From the NCBI GenBank assembly GCA_035267815.1, contig DATFLK010000194.1, positions 1 to 8,232 of the forward strand: a stretch of DNA of 8,232 bases. The letters are read 5' to 3'. Positions within the stretch are counted from its first letter, which is position 1. Every line of letters starts with the position of its first letter. This document shows positions 5,975-8,232 of this stretch, in pieces. Source of the DNA: DATFLK01 sp035267815 (lineage in GTDB: Bacteria > Pseudomonadota > Zetaproteobacteria > Mariprofundales > Mariprofundaceae). The notes beneath the pieces were generated by a model. The model ran no database searches. It was not told the DNA's origin and saw nothing but the letters and a program-made list of their open reading frames with translations. A program made the position numbers and the translations under genes.

Positions 5975-7699
5975 ATGTCTGGCGGCGATATGTCTGATAT
6001 GTCACCGCCTACGCCTGTTCAGGGAAGACTGATCCCCCTTTTTCTGAAATATTTTGCACTTATCTGGGTCCCCTCCTTGATGTTGGTGGGGGTGCTGGCA
6101 TATGGATACTGGGAGGGCCAGAAGCAGACCGTGCTCGAGCATTACCGTATCGAGGCGCAACATCATGTGGAGGGGCAAGCTCAGCTGGTCCGTCGGGTAT
6201 ACCGCTTGGTTGCATCGAACATGCACGTGCTCTCCCATCATCTCGATCTCGTCCATGCGGCAGAGGGGGCATCGGGGGGAGCGGAGGAGGTCGCCCACCT
6301 TTTTTCGGATACCATGGAGGTGGCCGATATCTATGATCAGGCGTGGCTTTTTAATCGGTCGGGGAAGCTTGTGGCACATGTCCGATGGCATCATGGCACC
6401 GTCCATTCAGTCAGCAAAGGAGGAGGGCTTCCCGGGGATGAGGTCCGGAAGGGTTTGAAATTGTCTTCCGATCATATCCGGGTGGTCTCCCTTAAGGTAT
6501 GGCGGGATGAGGGTCAGCAGGCCAAGCTCCTAGCTCGTTTCATCACACCAGTCGTGGATTCGGGAGGACATCAGCAAGGGGTTTTGGCCCTTGGTGTACG
6601 CGAGACGGCACTGTTGTCGCGGGCGCTGTCCGAGACGCGTCTGCCCGGAGAGCATCTGATGATGCACACGGCTTTCCCCTACTGGTTCGATCGCCAGGGA
6701 GGTCACCTGAACATACTCGAACCACAGCAAGGCATCACCTTTCCACAGCGGTTTCCACTCGTCTGGCAGCGAATTCAGGCACATCGCACCGGACAGTTCC
6801 GGGACGGTCGCGGACTGTTCAGTTTTGAATGGGTGCATCCCCCTGCCTTTCTCGGTAGTCATGGCGACACATTGCGCGACTGGCAGATTGTTTCTTTCGT
6901 GCCGGCAACCGCCCTCACTCGGGCGGTGAGTCGACAGAATGTGCATATTGTCGTTTTTACCGTCATCGTGGTTCTGTTGCTTGCGGCGCTGGCCTGGTCG
7001 CTGGCCATGGCGCGTGTCATTCGTCATGAAAAGGAGCGGATACAGGCGCAAGCCCTTTCAGAAGTGAGGGCGCTTTCCAATCGCCTGGTTCGGGTACAGG
7101 AGGATGAACGCAAGGAGGTTTCACGCACCCTGCACGACGATATCGGACAGATGCTGGCGGCGGTGCGTACACATATTGCTACGGCGCTGCGTTATTGCGA
7201 AAGAGATAATGGATCCAGAGCCTGCGCCGAGGTGCAGGAGGCCGACCGGTTGACCGATATGCTGATGGAGTCGGTACGACGGTATATGCGCAGTCTGCGT
7301 CCCGGTTACCTAGATGAACTGGGGCTTGCCGCGGCACTGGAGGAGATGTGTTCGACGTGGGAGAGTCGCGAAGATGTAGAGTGTCATCTCTCGATCGTCG
7401 GGGATGTGGATTCGCTGCCGGAAGTGGTCTCGCTTACGGTGTTTCGAATCGTTCAGGAGGGGCTGACCAATATCGCCCGGCACGCCGAAGCCTCAAGGGT
7501 CGACATTGTGCTCGACGTGGGCAGCGGTGGACTTCGGCTCGATATTGTCGATGATGGTCGCGGGTTCGACCTTTCCCAGCCATCCGAGGGGCTGGGTTTG
7601 GTGGGTATGCGTGAAAGGGTTCAGGCATTGAATGGCCATATCCGGGCAGAGAGTTCGCACGGGCATGGTGCGCAGTTCTTTATACGCATCCCACTCTAG
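5975..7699 (+). CDS. Membrane sensor histidine kinase, NarL/UhpB class (HisKA_3) with Cache-like periplasmic sensor
   Basis: This is a 574-residue inner-membrane kinase. A first membrane helix is at ~19-45, a large periplasmic part of about 275 residues at ~46-322, and a second membrane helix at ~323-346. The periplasmic part has the look of a double Cache/PDC sensor (for example 'YDQAWLFNRSGKLVAHV', 'ARFITPVVDSGG', 'GVLALGV'), but the assignment is by eye and the ligand is unknown. There is no obvious HAMP domain; a short helix (~347-380) leads straight to the HisKA_3 domain. The phosphoacceptor is H387 in 'SRTLHDDIGQML', with a DxxxQ phosphatase motif (D388, Q392). The ATPase domain has the N box at N499, 'DDGRGFD' at 526-532, and 'GLGLVGMRERV' at 539-549. 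ATG 5975 is the first choice; in-frame ATGs at 5990 and 5999 are alternatives, and none has a strong Shine-Dalgarno sequence. The partner is almost certainly the NarL-type regulator starting at 7852. Confidence 0.92.
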   Translation: MSGGDMSDMSPPTPVQGRLIPLFLKYFALIWVPSLMLVGVLAYGYWEGQKQTVLEHYRIEAQHHVEGQAQLVRRVYRLVASNMHVLSHHLDLVHAAEGASGGAEEVAHLFSDTMEVADIYDQAWLFNRSGKLVAHVRWHHGTVHSVSKGGGLPGDEVRKGLKLSSDHIRVVSLKVWRDEGQQAKLLARFITPVVDSGGHQQGVLALGVRETALLSRALSETRLPGEHLMMHTAFPYWFDRQGGHLNILEPQQGITFPQRFPLVWQRIQAHRTGQFRDGRGLFSFEWVHPPAFLGSHGDTLRDWQIVSFVPATALTRAVSRQNVHIVVFTVIVVLLLAALAWSLAMARVIRHEKERIQAQALSEVRALSNRLVRVQEDERKEVSRTLHDDIGQMLAAVRTHIATALRYCERDNGSRACAEVQEADRLTDMLMESVRRYMRSLRPGYLDELGLAAALEEMCSTWESREDVECHLSIVGDVDSLPEVVSLTVFRIVQEGLTNIARHAEASRVDIVLDVGSGGLRLDIVDDGRGFDLSQPSEGLGLVGMRERVQALNGHIRAESSHGHGAQFFIRIPL

Positions 7700-7744
7700 G
7701 CCGCATCTGTTTTTTTGAGGGTAAAGTTAAAGGAAAAGACTTAT

Positions 7745-7763
7745 AGTATTTGAGTGTAATACT
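7745..7763 (+). repeat. Inverted repeat AGTATT-N7-AATACT, candidate regulator-binding site
   Basis: AGTATT (7745-7750) and AATACT (7758-7763) are perfect reverse complements 7 bases apart. TAATACTT (7757-7764) is also the reverse complement of AAGTATTA at 7831-7838, which lies at the expected transcription start of the regulator. TACTTAT (7760-7766) matches the NarL heptamer consensus TACYYMT. Since the adjacent gene encodes a NarL-family regulator, these are candidate autoregulatory half-sites (inference). Confidence 0.45.
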
Positions 7764-7797
7764 TATTAGTCTCCGACCGACTTCATGTCAAGATATC

Positions 7798-7826
7798 TCG
7801 ACAGTCTAATCAACCCATACTATATT
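7798..7826 (+). promoter_or_regulatory. Sigma-70 promoter of the response regulator
   Basis: TCGACA (7798-7803) and TATATT (7821-7826) are separated by exactly 17 bases and match the sigma-70 consensus in 10 of 12 positions. The predicted start is near 7833, about 20 bases before the ATG. An AAGTATTA copy (7831-7838) sits on the predicted start, and a palindrome AGATATCT (7791-7798) abuts the -35 box. This gives the regulator its own promoter, separate from the kinase operon. Confidence 0.6.
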
Positions 7827-7851
7827 GGTTAAGTATTATTCGAGGTGTTTT

Positions 7852-8232
7852 ATGCTGCAAGTGCAGCTAATCGACGATCATGAAGTGGTGCGCAAGGGTA
7901 TTCGACGTTTGCTGGAGGACTCCGGCGAGATTCAGGTGATATGCGAATCCGACAATGGCGAATCCGGCTTTCAGGACTACTGCCGGCATAAGCCGGATGT
8001 GTTGCTGCTTGATCTGGCCATGCCGGGCGGCGATGGTATGGCGTTGCTGAAGCAACTTTTGGCAAAACAGCCTGATATCAAGGTGCTTGTCCTCTCCATG
8101 TATGATGATGTTGTGTTCCCTCGCCGGGCTCTGGCACTGGGAGCAAGCGGCTACGTAAGCAAGGGTGCGAGTGCCGATGTTCTGCTGGAGGCTGTCTTCC
8201 AGGTCGCCAGGGGCGGGCGTTATGTCGAACCC
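7852..8232 (+). CDS. NarL/FixJ-type response regulator, receiver domain (3' end outside window)
   Basis: 127 codons are open to the right edge, beginning M-L-Q-V-Q-L-I-D-D-H-E-V-V-R. This is a complete or nearly complete receiver domain: acidic pair D8/D9, phosphoacceptor D54 in 'VLLLDLAMPGGDGM', switch residue S82 in 'VLVLSMYDD', and K104 in 'GASGYVSKGAS'. The pattern is that of NarL/UvrY regulators, so a C-terminal LuxR-type helix-turn-helix is expected beyond the window but cannot be seen. GAGGTG (7842-7847), 4 bases before ATG 7852, serves as the ribosome binding site. The histidine kinase ending at 7699 belongs to the class that pairs with such regulators. The 152-base gap and the separate promoter mean the two are not strictly co-transcribed. 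Confidence 0.92.
   Translation, partial: MLQVQLIDDHEVVRKGIRRLLEDSGEIQVICESDNGESGFQDYCRHKPDVLLLDLAMPGGDGMALLKQLLAKQPDIKVLVLSMYDDVVFPRRALALGASGYVSKGASADVLLEAVFQVARGGRYVEP

Larger units (their letters stand above)
7700..7851 (+). other. AT-rich intergenic region upstream of the response regulator
   Basis: This is the longest non-coding stretch in the window, clearly more AT-rich than the genes around it. It holds a T7 tract at 7710-7716 without a convincing stem before it (so not a clear terminator), a perfect 6-bp inverted repeat at 7745-7763, an AGATATCT palindrome at 7791-7798, and a sigma-70 promoter at 7798-7826. It separates the kinase from its regulator and probably carries the regulator's control sites. 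Confidence 0.7.

Noticed and set aside
7667..7716. Possible rho-independent terminator after the kinase (T7 tract at 7710-7716)
   Set aside because: The only available stem is GGTGCG (7667-7672) with CGCATC (7702-7707), which includes a G-T pair and a 29-base loop. That is too weak to call a terminator.

Overview
The window is a compact, gene-dense piece of a proteobacterial (Pseudomonadota) chromosome. All recognisable genes lie on the plus strand. It opens in the last third of hrcA, the heat-shock repressor, and continues with grpE, dnaK and dnaJ, the complete Hsp70 chaperone machine. These are followed by dapB (lysine/diaminopimelate synthesis), a small ArsC/Spx-like reductase of the YffB type, a short alpha/beta hydrolase of the COG2945 type, a membrane sensor histidine kinase of the NarL/UhpB class, and the receiver domain of a NarL-type response regulator cut by the right edge.

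Organism: the sigma-32-like promoters, the Gram-negative-type DnaK with its N-terminal insertion, and the order hrcA-grpE-dnaK-dnaJ-dapB point to Pseudomonadota. DnaK lacks the roughly four extra residues that E. coli and most beta/gamma DnaKs carry just before the 'TNGDT' motif, and its substrate-binding domain reads more like alphaproteobacterial DnaK. A lineage outside the core beta/gamma groups (for example Zetaproteobacteria or a relative) is my best guess, but this is weak taxonomic evidence.

Layout: (1) 1-930, the hrcA 3' end and grpE, with a sigma-32-type promoter between them and a TTG start for grpE. (2) 931-2952, dnaK with its own sigma-32-type promoter. (3) 2953-3037, a strong GC hairpin separating dnaK from dnaJ. 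(4) 3038-7699, dnaJ, dapB, yffB-like, hydrolase and histidine kinase, each pair overlapping or only 3 bases apart, so probably one translationally coupled unit. (5) 7700-7851, the only sizeable non-coding stretch, AT-rich, with repeated AGTATT half-sites and a good sigma-70 promoter. (6) 7852 to the end, the response regulator.

How the genes work together: DnaJ delivers clients to DnaK and GrpE drives nucleotide exchange, with HrcA (repressor) and sigma-32 (activator) as the likely controls. No CIRCE operator for HrcA is visible, so its targets probably lie elsewhere. The kinase and regulator look like a cognate two-component pair. The kinase is expressed at the tail of the chaperone/dapB unit, while the regulator has its own promoter that may be autoregulated. 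I see no mobile element, CRISPR array, tRNA or rRNA. The window is mostly well-known housekeeping; the least described part is the tail (hydrolase, Cache-like kinase, separately promoted regulator) and its coupling to the chaperone genes.
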